A program made the translations under genes and the position numbers. A DNA stretch of 64,000 bases from Symbiodinium natans (Eukaryota > Sar > Dinophyceae > Suessiales > Symbiodiniaceae): assembly GCA_905221605.1 (NCBI GenBank), contig CAJNDS010002181.1, positions 432,501-496,500 on the forward strand. Direction: 5' to 3'. This document shows, piece after piece, positions 46,901 to 55,416 of the stretch (its first letter is position 1; each line of letters opens with the position of its first letter). Below the pieces are notes generated by a model that saw only the letters and a list, made by a program, of their open reading frames with translations, had not been told where the DNA came from and searched no databases.

Positions 46901-48124
46901 CCCTAAACCCTGAACCCTGAACCCTGAACCCTGAACCCTGAACCCTAAACCCTAAACCCTAAACCCTAAACCCTAAACCCTAAACCCTAAACCGTAAACC
47001 CTAAACCCTAAACCCTAAACCCTAAACCCCAACCCCCCCGAAAGGTTACCGACTTGCGCCGAGGCGTCAGATCTGATGTCATGTTGAAGTCCTTCTTGAG
47101 GTACCGTACTGCCTCTCAGGAAACCCTAAACCCTAAACCCTAAACCCTAGACCCTACACCCTAAGTTCGTGGTTTTGGGCGTTAGGGTTTAGGCTTTCAG
47201 CTTTTGTGTTCGGGGTTCAGAGGTCTTTGGGTTGAGGGCTCGGAGCTTTGGGCTCCGGGGCGCTTGGCGAACTCATTTTAGGGTTTTTGGGTTTTGGGTT
47301 TGGGGTTCGGGTTTAGGATGTCCACTCCTGCCTGTGTAGGGACCTAATCTTTTTGGTTCCTGCTGAAGAAGCAGAGAATGGAACTCGGTTATCTGTATAA
47401 CCCCTGGCTACTGAAATTGCGAGGCTTGCTTGCGAACAGGGACTCTCTGAAGTCTAGTCCCCTTACTGGTACCCTAAATATTAGAGGCCGCAATACAAAA
47501 AGACTGGATTCAAAAAGGACCCATGAAAATCCGAGAGCTGAACACATAGACTCCCTTCTATATAAACCAACACACTAAACCCTGATCTCTAAACCCTACA
47601 GCATGTGAGCTTCTTGGGTGTCGGATGAAGGTGCCTTGGGCTGAGGCTTTTTAGGGTTTGGTGGGCTCCTTGTGGTGGCTTCCAAAGAAACGGTGTCCCC
47701 TTCTTGGGGCCCCCTTTTTCGGGCGATTCTACTGCATCTGTGGGTAGAAAAAGCTTATGGGCTGAATACCCTAGTCCAAAAAAGGCTGACCCGTTAGATA
47801 TAGTAGGATTCTATATAACCAAAAGGTTAAAGGTTCCCTACCCAGACCCTACGAAGCACTACGGAGGGCTATAAGCAGGAGAACTATGGTCACAACCTCA
47901 AATAGGGTGCAACTAACCCTCAACCATGAACCCTGAAGTAGAAAAGCCCTAAACCCTAAACCCTAAACCCTGAACCCTAAACCCTAAACCCTAGACCCTG
48001 AACCCTAAACCCTAAACCCTAAACCCTAAACCACTGTCTTGTCGGTCCTGGCCAGAATCCTTCTGCCATTCCTGCAAGCGCGGCTCGAGAGACTGTAGTG
48101 CTGCTGGCAGCGGGGCGGCCATGG
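34905..48124 (-). CDS. PPR gene with SMR-like C-terminal segment (gene-level model, about 25 exons)
   Basis: This is a gene-level entry; exons are listed separately. The model reads from a candidate ATG at 48122 to a TAG ending at 34905. The protein consists of degenerate pentatricopeptide (PPR) helical hairpins, a family that binds organellar RNA in a sequence-specific way. Examples are [43 protein letters not shown] and [20 protein letters not shown]. Near the end comes [14 protein letters not shown], which matches the TGxGxxS core of SMR domains found at the C-terminus of PPR-SMR proteins. Phases agree through exons 48124 to 43172, 42889 to 42051, 40837 to 39920 and 39647 to 38015. Joins around 43.1, 42.0-40.9, 39.7 and 38.0-36.7 kb are unresolved. 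An organellar role is inferred from the family; I cannot judge the targeting peptide. No promoter is visible. Confidence 0.75.
35589..35627 (-). CDS. PPR gene exon, short
   Basis: [13 protein letters not shown], 13 codons, phase 0 to 0. The acceptor CTAGAG lies beside a CCCTAAA-type array; donor GTTGAC. In phase with its neighbours. The short length makes this less certain. Confidence 0.5.
35836..35916 (-). CDS. PPR gene exon, end of SMR-like region
   Basis: [18 protein letters not shown] then QVDPRNRGQ, 27 codons, phase 0 to 0. A helix followed by xxVDPxNxG is what follows the TGxGK strand in SMR-type C-termini (inference). Acceptor ATACAG, donor GTAAAC. Confidence 0.65.
36721..36794 (-). 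CDS. SMR-like exon of the PPR gene
   Basis: [20 protein letters not shown] then SRKAW. The TGWGKS motif corresponds to the conserved TGxGxHS/TGxGKxS of SMR domains. Acceptor CTTCAAG follows CCCTAAA units. The donor is taken as GTCTGC after KAW; reading on reaches TAG after about ten codons. The upstream LDxHG half of a typical SMR domain was not found. Confidence 0.65.
36826..37151. repeat. Homogeneous TTTGGGG array in two blocks
   Basis: Blocks at 36826-37006 and 37096-37151, about 33 units of TTTGGGG with few exceptions, starting from four TTTAGGG units at 36800-36825. Between the blocks lies an exon-like island (minus strand [13 protein letters not shown] between CCCCAAG and GTAGGC). Confidence 0.93.
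37756..37820 (-). CDS. PPR gene exon-like island, frame undecided
   Basis: Preceded in sense orientation by a CCCTAAA array and an acceptor (CCTAG or GAGGCAG). Two frames are open: [16 protein letters not shown], which fits the incoming phase but soon reaches a stop, and [20 protein letters not shown]. Placement in the gene is inferred from position only. Confidence 0.4.
38015..38277 (-). CDS. PPR gene exon after the element-derived intron
   Basis: [77 protein letters not shown]. These are canonical PPR motifs, the best preserved in the gene. Acceptor CTTCCAAG, donor GTAGATGG, phase 2 in and 1 out. Confidence 0.88.
38278..38393 (-). mobile_element. 116-bp GC-AG intron that is a family 7 element (introner candidate)
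   Basis: Starts GCATCC and ends TTCCAAG. Inside are GGTACCCTTTT and AAAAGGGTACC as inverted repeats with GTTCCCCTATATAG between, the same build as the family 7 copies at 31797 and 57055. The flanking PPR coding sequence rejoins in phase without it. Confidence 0.75.
38394..38579 (-). CDS. PPR gene exon before the element-derived intron
   Basis: [57 protein letters not shown]: two PPR motifs. It ends in phase 2 at a GC donor (GAGCATCC). Splicing restores [15 protein letters not shown], the expected end of one PPR motif and start of the next. Confidence 0.85.
38927..39034 (-). CDS. PPR gene exon
   Basis: [19 protein letters not shown] then [17 protein letters not shown]. Acceptor TTCCAG sits 12 bp from the end of a CCCTAAA array; donor GTACCTTGG. 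Phase 2 to 2, consistent with both neighbours. The 516-bp intron before it has TTTAGGG units at its 5' end and CCCTAAA units at its 3' end. Confidence 0.8.
39047..39545 (-). repeat. Intron bounded by inverted telomere-like arrays
   Basis: In sense orientation this PPR intron starts with GTTTAGGG and about 13 TTTAGGG units (39449-39550), holds a family 2 inverted-repeat element (39205-39345) and ends with nine CCCTAAA units (39047-39110) 12 bp before the acceptor. Confidence 0.85.
39551..39647 (-). CDS. PPR gene exon with telomeric donor
   Basis: [18 protein letters not shown] then [13 protein letters not shown], a PPR hairpin. The donor is GTTTAGGG, the first unit of a TTTAGGG array (sense strand) that fills the start of the intron. 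Phase 2 out. The incoming phase does not fit the preceding exon as drawn. Confidence 0.75.
39920..40387 (-). CDS. PPR gene exon (repeat copy A, second exon of pair, long form)
   Basis: After a 93-bp intron: [60 protein letters not shown]. Unlike copies B and C it has no intron after [11 protein letters not shown] and continues [20 protein letters not shown] to GAYAETR. This looks like the ancestral continuous form. Donor GTAGGG, phase 2. Confidence 0.85.
40481..40837 (-). CDS. PPR gene exon (repeat copy A, first exon of pair)
   Basis: [56 protein letters not shown] and [19 protein letters not shown]. Very similar to copy B but two codons shorter near the start. Out in phase 2 at GTCGTTG. Confidence 0.85.
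40945..40981 (-). CDS. PPR gene exon remnant (copy A side)
   Basis: Codes [12 protein letters not shown], the counterpart of the second half of exon 9. Its 5' part has been lost beside the AT microsatellite at 41037-41314. The donor here would be GCTAAACGG, where the homologous donor at 42994 is GTGAAACGG: a GC donor if the exon is still spliced. It may be dead. Confidence 0.4.
41037..41314. repeat. ATACATAT microsatellite in a PPR gene intron
   Basis: About 35 units of ATACATAT/ATATGTAT. Open in all frames (Tyr-Ile repeats), not a gene. It replaces the 5' part of the exon remnant at 40945-40981. Confidence 0.96.
42051..42427 (-). CDS. PPR gene exon 11 (repeat copy B, second exon of pair)
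   Basis: After a 99-bp intron: [60 protein letters not shown] and [18 protein letters not shown]. Donor GTCTCGGG, then a G/C-rich tract in the intron. Reading through the donor gives a spurious proline-rich tail. Confidence 0.85.
42527..42889 (-). CDS. PPR gene exon 10 (repeat copy B, first exon of pair)
   Basis: [57 protein letters not shown] and [18 protein letters not shown]. Nearly identical to copy A and close to copy C. Acceptor CATCAG; out in phase 2 at GTAGCAC. Confidence 0.85.
42994..43071 (-). CDS. PPR gene exon 9 (chimeric, lower confidence)
   Basis: Begins [12 protein letters not shown], like the start of the exon at 39551-39647 ([12 protein letters not shown]), then switches to [13 protein letters not shown], like the end of the second pair exon. 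It looks like a recombinant of two exons. The incoming phase does not match exon 8 with the obvious acceptors. Confidence 0.45.
43172..43274 (-). CDS. PPR gene exon 8
   Basis: [20 protein letters not shown] then [12 protein letters not shown], ending at donor GTAGGG. The same ending (GAYAETR and GTAGGG) and the following intron recur at copy A (39920), so this is the tail of a copy of exon 14 with a new 5' part. Phase 1 in and 2 out. Confidence 0.65.
44223..44605 (-). CDS. PPR gene exon 7 (repeat copy C, second exon of pair)
   Basis: A 94-bp GT-AG intron separates it from exon 6, and the join reads [19 protein letters not shown]. It continues [20 protein letters not shown] and [20 protein letters not shown]. 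Donor GTATGTAGG lies at the edge of an AT microsatellite. Phase 2 in and 1 out. Confidence 0.85.
44700..45019 (-). CDS. PPR gene exon 6 (repeat copy C, first exon of pair)
   Basis: Starts after CCCTAAG, an acceptor at the end of three CCCTAAA units, with [16 protein letters not shown]. It continues through [36 protein letters not shown] and [19 protein letters not shown]. It is homologous to 42527-42889 and 40481-40837 except for its first residues. Phase 0 in and 2 out. Confidence 0.85.
45841..45938 (-). CDS. PPR gene exon 5
   Basis: Phase 1 in and 0 out: [18 protein letters not shown] then [15 protein letters not shown], the W..AL.L helix of a PPR motif. Acceptor CTTCCAAG, donor GTGTCC. 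Confidence 0.75.
46137..46230 (-). CDS. PPR gene exon 4
   Basis: [18 protein letters not shown] then [14 protein letters not shown], a classic PPR hairpin. The acceptor AG is the end of a CCCTAAA run: (CCCTAAA)4 followed by CCCAG. Donor GTCTAAG, phase 1. Confidence 0.82.
46231..46311 (-). other. 81-bp PPR intron ending in CCCTAAA units
   Basis: Sense order: GTTGGTTCAGGGTTTAAAA, a short spacer, CCCGAAGCCCGAAACCC, then CCCTAAA four times and CCCAG. Phases 0/0 on the two sides. The smallest clear case of an array acting as 3' splice-site context. Confidence 0.8.
46312..46437 (-). CDS. PPR gene exon 3
   Basis: Exactly 42 codons, phase 0 to 0: [18 protein letters not shown] then [20 protein letters not shown]. 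This is a PPR hairpin closely similar to [23 protein letters not shown] in the triplicated exons. The acceptor CTCAG directly follows an inverted-repeat element (46440-46535). The donor is GTTGGTTCAGGG. Confidence 0.8.
46440..46535. mobile_element. MITE-like element, family 2 copy
   Basis: GTACTCATAGGTAGGG and ACTTATAAGTAACCATGC-type ends. Family consensus: CTTGGAGGTTCATGGGTAC followed by TTATAAGTAGGG, inverted at the other end. Other copies: 2166-2270, 5238-5325, 22285-22376, 25133-25325, 39205-39345, 49745-49832. Confidence 0.7.
46872..47033. repeat. CCCTAAA array with CCCTGAA block
   Basis: About 23 units, including six consecutive CCCTGAA, in the PPR intron between 47050 and 46437. Confidence 0.95.
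47050..47114 (-). CDS. PPR gene exon 2
   Basis: Acceptor CCTGAG, then [19 protein letters not shown], donor GTAACC. Phase 1 in and 0 out, matching exons 1 and 3. It is the short counterpart of the helix AxxYLExELDMDxxQL in the triplicated exons. The array next to its acceptor has the G-strand in sense orientation, an exception to the usual polarity here. Confidence 0.7.
48032..48124 (-). CDS. PPR gene exon 1 (candidate start codon)
   Basis: The ATG at 48122-48120 sits in GAGCCATGGCC and begins [20 protein letters not shown]. The exon ends in phase 1 at a GTTTAGGG donor. The tail (LQEWQKD) followed by exon 2 ([11 protein letters not shown]) parallels [21 protein letters not shown] in the later triplicated exons, which ties this exon to the same gene. 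It could be an internal exon with acceptor GCCGAG rather than the first one. Confidence 0.7.
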
Positions 48125-49991
48125 CTCGGCAACGGGTTTAGGGTTTAGGTTTAGGGTTTGAAGGCAAAAGGGTGGCCTGAGTTGAGGGTGTTTATATCCT
48201 CGAAGTTTCACGCGTAGGGCCTTCCTCCTCTGGCGTGCTTTATTCCACGGCTGCTTAGGGTTTAGGTTTTCGGCTTAGGGTTTAGGGGTTAGGGTTTGGG
48301 GCTTGGGGTTTGGGGTTTAGGGTTTGGGGTTTGGGGCAGCCTCCTTCGTGCAGCCTTCAAAGCCAACCCCTCGAGCCTGTGATGGGAGGGATGTGTTCGG
48401 AGTGCAGGTTCCCAACGACTAAACCCTGTGGGCCCCATACCCTAAACGTACGTAACCCCTATTCATAAACCTAAACCCAAAACACACCGGAACTGGCCAC
48501 CCGCCACTCAGTTTTACCTTAAGTGCCCATGATTTAGGGTTCCGACAAGAATGGAACCATTGTTGGCTCAACCCTACTTAGATCAACCCTCACGCATCGT
48601 GTCCTGTCACGACAGTGTGAAGTCCCTTGGTACCTGGAACATTGTACACCAAAAGCCTCAGTCCTCAATCCTTAAGCCACGCCCCCAAACCCGACACCCT
48701 CAAACTCTACACCCCAAACCCGAAAACTCCACACCCTACCTCAATCTCTACCCCCCGTATAACCCCATAACTCCATACCTAGACACCATCAAACTCTGCA
48801 CCCGCCAAGCCCTCCAACTCCACACCCCGAACCCTCAAACTCTACAACCTACCCCTCAACCCTAACCCTAAACCCTACACCCAAAGCCTCCCCTGACAGA
48901 GACACGGGCGCAGGGTTCGCATTCGTTGGCCAGAGGTCCCTTAGGAGGGGTTAGGGTTACGGGCTTGGGGCTTTGGTTTCAGGGCTTATCCCAAGCAACT
49001 AGGATTTTGCGAGCTTAGCTTTGCAGGTTCAGGGCTAGGAACTTCACAAGTTGGGGAGGTTAAGGGCCTTAGACTCACCTGTATCTGTCTCACTTAGCTA
49101 TATATGTGCCCCTCAACTCTGCTACACGTAGTCGATCCCAGGCCCAGCTCCAGGAGCTCCCTTTCAGCACGCTTCAGACTTGCAGTGCCCGAATACCTGG
49201 GACCTGATGCCCCCAAAACCTCAAACCTTCTGTCCCTGAGCAAAGCTCTGAGCTCTCAAGCCCTATACCGATACCTCTTGGGGTAGTTACCCCTTGTCTA
49301 CCCCTTACATACCTTATAGAACCTCAATGGCCCATACGTCAGAACCCTTTAAAGAAGGTAAGGGACCGTATAAAGGGACCATGAAACTACCCTTAGAATA
49401 CCCGAAGCTCTAAAGCGCTATACCGGAAGCTTAGTCTCTGGCTCTTCTCCGGAGGCGGAAGGGTTGGGATAGCTTTCATCAGGAGCATTGGATCGGAAAG
49501 GGGCAACTTCCCAGGCTCCAGCCCAAAATTCCTCTAATTCCTCAATCCGGGAAGGTTTAGGGTTTAGGGTTTAGGGTTTAGGGCTTAGGGTTTAGGGTTT
49601 AGGGTTTACCCTTAATCCGAGACTCCTGAAGACCGTCCAATCCTTCACCCTGAAAAAGCCTGAGCAATACCCTAAACCCTTTCACTCTCAATGCGGAACC
49701 CAGGCACGTACCTCAATCCTCTAAACCCTCTGCTTGTTTCCAAGAAGGGCAACTATATGGCAACTATGGTTATTACGACTTATTAGGGTACCTAGAACCC
49801 TACTCATGAATCCCACGAACCTGCACGTGGAATCTTCACCCAGGGACCATGTTAACGGGACCATGCAACTTCTCTTCAAAGAAAAAACTAAACCCTAAAC
49901 CCTACCCTACACCCTACACCCTACACCCTAAACCCTAAACCCTAAACCCTAAACCCCTAAACCCTAAAACCCTAAACCCTAAACCCTAAAC

Positions 49992-50072
49992 CGTCCATCC
50001 TCAGGTCGCGGCCCGTTGCGGCGGGGAAGGAAGGTGATCAAAGGCATGGACTTGTGCTTCGACAGATGGGTC
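49992..50072 (-). CDS. Exon-like island, possibly end of gene 2
   Basis: THLSKHKSMPLITFLPRR then NGPRPEDGR, with HSFDPR possibly upstream. Acceptor GACCCAAG, donor GTTTAGGG. Not in phase with 51500 as drawn, so an exon may be missing or this belongs elsewhere. Confidence 0.55.
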
Positions 50073-51236
50073 CTTGGGTCAAAAGAGTGCCGAAACCCTA
50101 AACCCTGAACCCTAAAACCGAAACCCTGAACCCTAAACCCTAAGCCCTGAACCCTAAACCCGAAACCCTGAACCCTAAACCCTAAGCCCACTGCATTTCG
50201 GCTTCAGAGTTGAGGGATTCTCAAGAACCCTGAAACAAAGTTTGTGGCTCAGACTCAAAGGCTTTCTTGGGGGGGGGGGGGGGGGAAGTTTTTTCTGTAG
50301 GCCAACCCTAAACCCTAAACCCTAAACCCTAGACCCTAGACCCTAAACCCTAAACCCTAAAGCACCACCCGATATCTTATAGGTCTTGGGGTCCATTTGT
50401 GTAAACCTTGCGCCCAAAATCCTCGACCCGGTCCCTTAACCTCCCTTATACTCACAATCCTTCATAGGGATTATAATAGGGGTACTAGAATCTCTATGAA
50501 GGGCTGTTCGTAGAAGGGGACCTCCTGAGGGTTTTACTTTTTAGGTACAAGTAGCTATACTAGGAACCCGGAAACAAAAACAGTATTAAAGTATAGTACT
50601 CCAAAACCCAGGTTTTGTGCTTGCTGGAGCTTCCACCCCCTCAGGCCCGTGCAGGAACTTTTCCCGCTCCTCTTCATGAGACTGGCCTTGCAGATTGCAC
50701 ATGAAGGGTTTAGGGTTTAGGGTTTAGGGTTTAGGGTTTAGGGTTTAGGGTTTAGGGCTTGGGTTTTGGGGTTTTGGGGTTTTCGGGTTTTCGGGCTTCC
50801 GAAATGAGGGATGCCCTATTCGGTCTCTGGGGTCCGTAGTATGTAGTACAAGGGGATCCGATGATGTTTGGGAGGTCTACTCTAGGGGCCCCTGATTATC
50901 GCAACCTCCCACGAGAGCCTCGCTGAGGGGCTTAGGGTCAACTCAGGGAAAGACTTCTGTTGGTCCACAAGGTGAATACCTCCCACGAAGCACTCAGAAA
51001 GATCTAAACCTATGAAGCCCAACACATTTGAGCTTCAGGATGGAGGCAGACTCGACCATATTGCGGAGGGAGGGAGGGGGGGAGGGGGGCAACCCTAAAC
51101 CCTAAACCCCAAGCCTAAACCTAAGCCCTAAACCCTGAACCCTAAACCCTGTAGACACCGCGAGGATGAAGCGCCCATTTCTCTCCACCCCCATCAAACG
51201 AATCAAATTTCTTGTGTATCTAATTGCCTGGGACCC

Positions 51237-51318
51237 TCTTTACCTGCAGTTTATTTGTTAACACCTACTTATTCAAGGGGTAGTTGGCTACTAAACTGTA
51301 GGTGAAGAGGGTCCCAGG
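51237..51318. mobile_element. 82-bp palindromic MITE-like element
   Basis: Ends 51237-51263 and 51292-51318 are inverted repeats matching at 25 of 27 positions (CCTGGGACCCTCTT inward to CTGCAGTTTA / CTACAGTTTA). TGTATCT occurs at 51225-51231 and again at 51319-51325, a possible target duplication, although the left copy is 5 bp away from the element. Confidence 0.8.
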
Positions 51319-51499
51319 TGTATCTGTAGTTTGCACACATCGTACCCGGCAGTCGGACATCATGATAGTTATCTGCTTCTTGGAACCCCTAAACCCCTAA
51401 CCCCAAACCCCAAACCCCAACCCTAAGCCCTAAACCCTAGCCCTAAACCCCAAACCCTAAACCCGAAACCCCAGCAGCTCTTTTCTTGCCCGTGCGAAC

Positions 51500-51557
51500 C
51501 TGCTCCTCGCCAGGTTGACGAAGGCAGCTGCGTGAGCGAGGCGGTGCCATACCCCGC
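51500..51557 (-). CDS. Unidentified gene 2, exon g
   Basis: AGYGTASLTQLPSSTWRGA, phase 0 in and 1 out. Acceptor GACGGAG, donor GTTCGC; a later donor (GTTTCGGG) would add GSHGQEKSCW. Confidence 0.6.
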
Positions 51558-52174
51558 CTCCGTCTCCGAAACGCCAGGGGCGGTTTAGGGTTTAGGGTTT
51601 AGGGTTTAGGGTTTAGGGTTTAGAGTGTTAGGGTTTCGGGTTTAGGGTTTAGGGCTCCGTCGGGTCTGTAGGTGCTAGGCGTGGGAATATCGGTACTTTG
51701 GGCAAGGACTTGGAACCTTTCAGGGCTATTCTACAAGCTTGCAGACTCGACTTCGATCCTGCAAGCGGGGGGATGCCAGATTCTAAAACCCTAAACCCTA
51801 AACCCTCAACCCTCAACCCTAAACCCTAAACCCTAAACCCTAAACCCTAAACCGGAGGTTCGTAGTAGGGGGAAAGGGAATCATGCACCCAACGTAATCT
51901 CACAACCGCTCAAACAGGAATCCAGGGGACATAAGGTACCTGCTTCCCGACTTCCCTACCCAGACCTAATTAGCAAGGTTAAGCAAACAAGGTGTAGCCC
52001 TCCAAACCCCAGACCCTAAATCCGGAACCACATCCGAAGCGCGCAGAAGCCTCCCTCCCCCCGCCCCAAACTACCAACTCTGAACTCTAAACCCTAAACC
52101 CCAAACCCCAAACCCTAAACCCTAAACCCCAAACCCCAAACCCCAAACCCCAAACCCTAAACCCTAAACCCAAC

Positions 52175-52234
52175 CTGCAGCTGCATCTCCAGAGACAGCG
52201 CCGTGTCGTCGAGGTTCGAGAAAGAGGCCCCGGC
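52175..52234 (-). CDS. Unidentified gene 2, exon f
   Basis: AGASFSNLDDTALSLEMQLQ, exactly 20 codons, phase 0 to 0. Acceptor GAAGCCAG; donor GTTGGGTTTAGGG. One of the cleanest exons in the window. Confidence 0.75.
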
Positions 52235-52439
52235 CTGGCTTCGGAATTTAGGATTTAGGGAGAAAAAAATCCCAAACCCTAAACCCTAAACCCTAAACCC
52301 TAAACCCTAAACCCTAAACCCTAAACCCTAAACCCTAAACCCTGCGTGTTTGGAGAGTAGGGGAGCCTGGGGTTCGAGAGGCATCGGGATGTTGAGGAAT
52401 TTTCGTGCGTTGGGGCTTGGGGATGCTTGGCATGGTTTC

Positions 52440-52610
52440 GGGTTTAGGGTTCAGGGTTTAGGGGTCGGGGGGGGGGGGGGGGGGGGGGGGGTTGGGGTTT
52501 AGGGTTAGGGTTAGGGTTTAGGGTTTAGGGTTTAGGGTTTAGGGTGTAGGGTTTAGGGTTTAGGGTTTAAAGGGTTAAGGGTTTAAGGTTTAGGGTTTAG
52601 GGTTTAGGGA
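52440..52610. repeat. TTTAGGG array interrupted by a poly(G) tract
   Basis: TTTAGGG units, then a G run (52468-52490), then TTTAGGG again up to 52610. Confidence 0.93.
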
Positions 52611-52720
52611 GCGGAGGGGGGCGGAGGGTGGGGGGATGGTGAGGCTTCTGGGCTCCAGGCTCAGCTTCAAAGCACTTAGGGGACCTGGGATGCCCAGTAG
52701 CCTGCCTTGGGGACCGAAAT

Positions 52721-52822
52721 GGGTGGCTGTCAAAAGTATGATCCCTTTTGGGGTACCATAAATATTAGGTGCCATGTGATAAGAGGGATCCAGAAAAGGG
52801 ACCATAATCTTGACAACCACCC
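52721..52822. mobile_element. MITE-like element, family 1 copy
   Basis: GGGTGGCTGTCAAAAG and ATCTTGACAACCACCC as terminal inverted repeats, inner CCCTTTTGGGGTACC as in the copy at 6457-6560. Confidence 0.82.
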
Positions 52823-53181
52823 ATATGAACCCTAGAAGGGTTTGTGGTCCATGTCGCCTTAACATGAAGTAGAGTAGTCAAGGTATATGACCCAATTTGA
52901 GGGTGCATTTCGTCTCCAAGGTAGGATTGAAAAGGGGCTCCGGTTGCTTTTTGCTTCAAGGGGTTTATAAGGGAACCCAACCCCATGAATCCCGTTCCTG
53001 CCTGCTTCCGCTGAATTCCCCTAAACCCTTAGCCCTAAGCCCTGAACCCTAAACCCTCAACCCTAAACCCTAGAACCTAGACCCTAAAACCTAAACCCTA
53101 ACCCCTAAACCCTAAAACCCTAGACCCTAAACCCTAAACCCCAAACCCCAAACCCCAAATCCTAAATCCTAAACCCTAAAC

Positions 53182-53249
53182 CCAAAGCCGCCGCCTTGGG
53201 TGACGGCTCAAGAGTGGAGGAGGTGGCGCCCAGAGCTGGCGCCGCCTGA
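53182..53249 (-). CDS. Unidentified gene 2, exon e
   Basis: In phase with both neighbours it reads RRRQLWAPPPPLLSRHPRR then RLW; the alternative frame from 53245 reads AAPALGATSSTLEPSPKAAA. Donor GTTTAGGG in either case. The frame is therefore undecided, but the exon itself is well bounded. Confidence 0.6.
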
Positions 53250-53408
53250 CTATGTGGAGGGTTGTTGGGCTGTTGGGTTTGTGCTAGCCGCTGTTACTTC
53301 GGGCTTAGGGCTTAGGTTTTAGGGTTTAGGGTTGCCCTATCTTTCTTCTTACCCAGACCCCTGGGAGGATCCGAAAAGAAGTAGAGCCCCCCCCCCCCAA
53401 CTTCTACC

Positions 53409-53482
53409 CTATACTACCACTACTACCACTACTACCACTACTACCACTACTACCACTACTACCACTACTACTACCACTACTA

Positions 53483-53549
<67 letters not shown>

Positions 53550-53550
53550 A

Positions 53551-53630
<80 letters not shown>

Positions 53631-53666
53631 GACTACTACTACTGATACTACTACTACTACGACTGG
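53409..53666. repeat. CTA trinucleotide microsatellite
   Basis: Begins as ACTACC-type units and becomes pure CTA. Gives spurious poly-Thr and poly-Val frames. It is the complement of the TAG motif at 33.1 kb. Confidence 0.97.
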
Positions 53667-54441
53667 GTCATGTTTAGGAACCCTCACAGGGAGCTAGTTT
53701 TTTGGATCCTCCCAGGGATCCGCGTACTAGAAGGGATGTGAAGAACCCTATCTCCCCATAACAGATCACAACTAAGAACCATCTTCAAACAATCAGGCAA
53801 CATGCATATGGGAGATTACGAAACTAGGGGACCACCCCCAAATAGTGAGATCCCTATTTTGTCAGAACCCCACAAAAGGTGGCCCTACTGTCGGAAACCC
53901 GCATACAGGTCTTAAGGCTTAGGGTTCATGTTGGAACTTAATAAGGTTTAGGGTTTTGGGTTACTTAACCCTTTCAAAGGCCCTGTAGAAATCCTAAACC
54001 CCTCTGCGTCTTAACTTCTCTCTCTGACACGAACTCACCGCCTAAACCATCACCAGCACCCTAAACCCCAAACATATCCGCGGGTGTGCCTGGTAAATAT
54101 GGAGACTCTTCTACTTCGGGCACCCCAACAAGGGACACTTCTACAAAGAACTACGAGTACCCATATGCTTTGGAGCTTTAGCGGTGAAAAAGGCTTATGC
54201 AGGGCTTCCAGATGCTTTTGGGGTAAAACGACCAGAGGCCCTGTGGAGGCCTGACTTCCTTCTAACAAAACCAATACTCAAAGAACTACGAACCCCAATC
54301 CCTAAGTAAGGACTCAAAGCGAACCCCAACACTCTCACCACCCCCCCCCCCCCCAAAGCAACCCGCCTTCTCCCTAAACCCTAAACCCTAAAGCCTAAAC
54401 CCTCAACCCTCAACCCTAAACTCTAAACCCTAAACAACAAC

Positions 54442-54925
54442 CTGCCTTCTTGTGCGCCGCCTGCGGCCCTGGCAGCCCGGGCTTGGGAGCGCTCGGGGCG
54501 CCGCTGGGCGCGCTCGGGGCGCCCCGGGTTGGGCTTTCGGGGTTTCGCCGCGGGCGGCTCGGGGGACGCTTGGGGGAGCTTGGGCTGGGCTTGGTGGTGC
54601 CTTTGGCTTGGCGCTTGGGGCTTGGGGCCCCGGACTTCTTCGGGGACTTCTTTGGGGATGGCTGGGATGGCTCGGGCCTGGGGTCCTCTCCATCCTCGTT
54701 GCCTGAGGTCTCCTGCTGGACTGGGCTGGGTGGCTGGGGCGAAGGCTCTGGCACCTCCTCCCTGACAGGCACCTGCGTGGGACTTTCAACCGGGGTGGAG
54801 TCCACCTTGGCGGGGCTCTGGCTGCCTGCGCAGAAGGTCAGCAGTTGTGCAAAGTGTAAGGGCAGCAGGTCTTGCAGCAATGTATCTGCTATCCGGGCCA
54901 ACGGACTTTTGCTACTTTTTTGAAC
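54442..54925 (-). CDS. Unidentified gene 2, exon d: disordered Pro/Ser/Lys-rich segment with SPKK motifs
   Basis: The longest exon in the window, 161 codons. It starts VQKSSKSPLARIADTLLQD and LLPLHFAQLLTFCAG (one amphipathic helix), then becomes low-complexity: PSPQPPSPVQQETSGNEDGE, PSPKKSPKKSGAPSPKR, SPSSPKRPPSRPRRNPE, GAPSAPSGAPSAPKPGLPGP. SPKK/SPKR repeats resemble the DNA-minor-groove-binding tails of H1-like proteins, but basic SP-rich tracts are also common in cytoskeletal and signalling proteins, so no function is assigned. Acceptor GTCGCAG; donor GTTGTTGTTTAGGG. It is GC-rich compared with its surroundings. Confidence 0.75.
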
Positions 54926-55237
54926 CTGCGACTGCAGCAGGCACCTTGCACTGACAGCTCCAGCGACATAGCTCCCTCAAGCACAAGCCACGTAGAGTAC
55001 GGCCCTGAAGAGCAAGCTAGTTAACACACTAAATCCCAAGAAGCCCTAACTAAAATTCCAAAGCGTCGGTGTGTTGAAGGCCGCCATAGCTAAACTTGCA
55101 TACTGGTCTGGTTCTCAGCAATCACTCAGGGATGTAAGTTGTGCGGTGGCAGAACACGCCCAAGTTCTCCGTCCGGAGGTGAATGGGCGCCCGGTGCTTG
55201 TAGGACTTGTTGCTCGTGTTGGAGATGTTGCCTCCAC

Positions 55238-55317
55238 CCCGGTATTGAACTTCCCAAGGAAAGCATCAAGAACATGATTGAAGAATTCCTCGGGGCATGC
55301 AAATGCCGGAGTTGTGA
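55238..55317 (-). CDS. Unidentified gene 2, exon c
   Basis: TTPAFACPEEFFNHVLDAFL then GKFNTG, phase 1 in and 0 out. Acceptor TTACTCAG, donor GTGGAGG. Joins in frame to both neighbours. Confidence 0.7.
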
Positions 55318-55416
55318 CTGAGTAACAGGTCTGCACACCTCCTCTTGCCATCGGTTTAGGGTTTAGGGCTTAGGGTTTCGGGTTTAGGGCTTAGGGTTTG
55401 GGGTTTAGGGTTGGAC

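Noticed and set aside
53332-53697. Poly-Thr and poly-Val open frames
   Set aside because: Both strands of a CTA microsatellite; no start context or flanking coding sequence.
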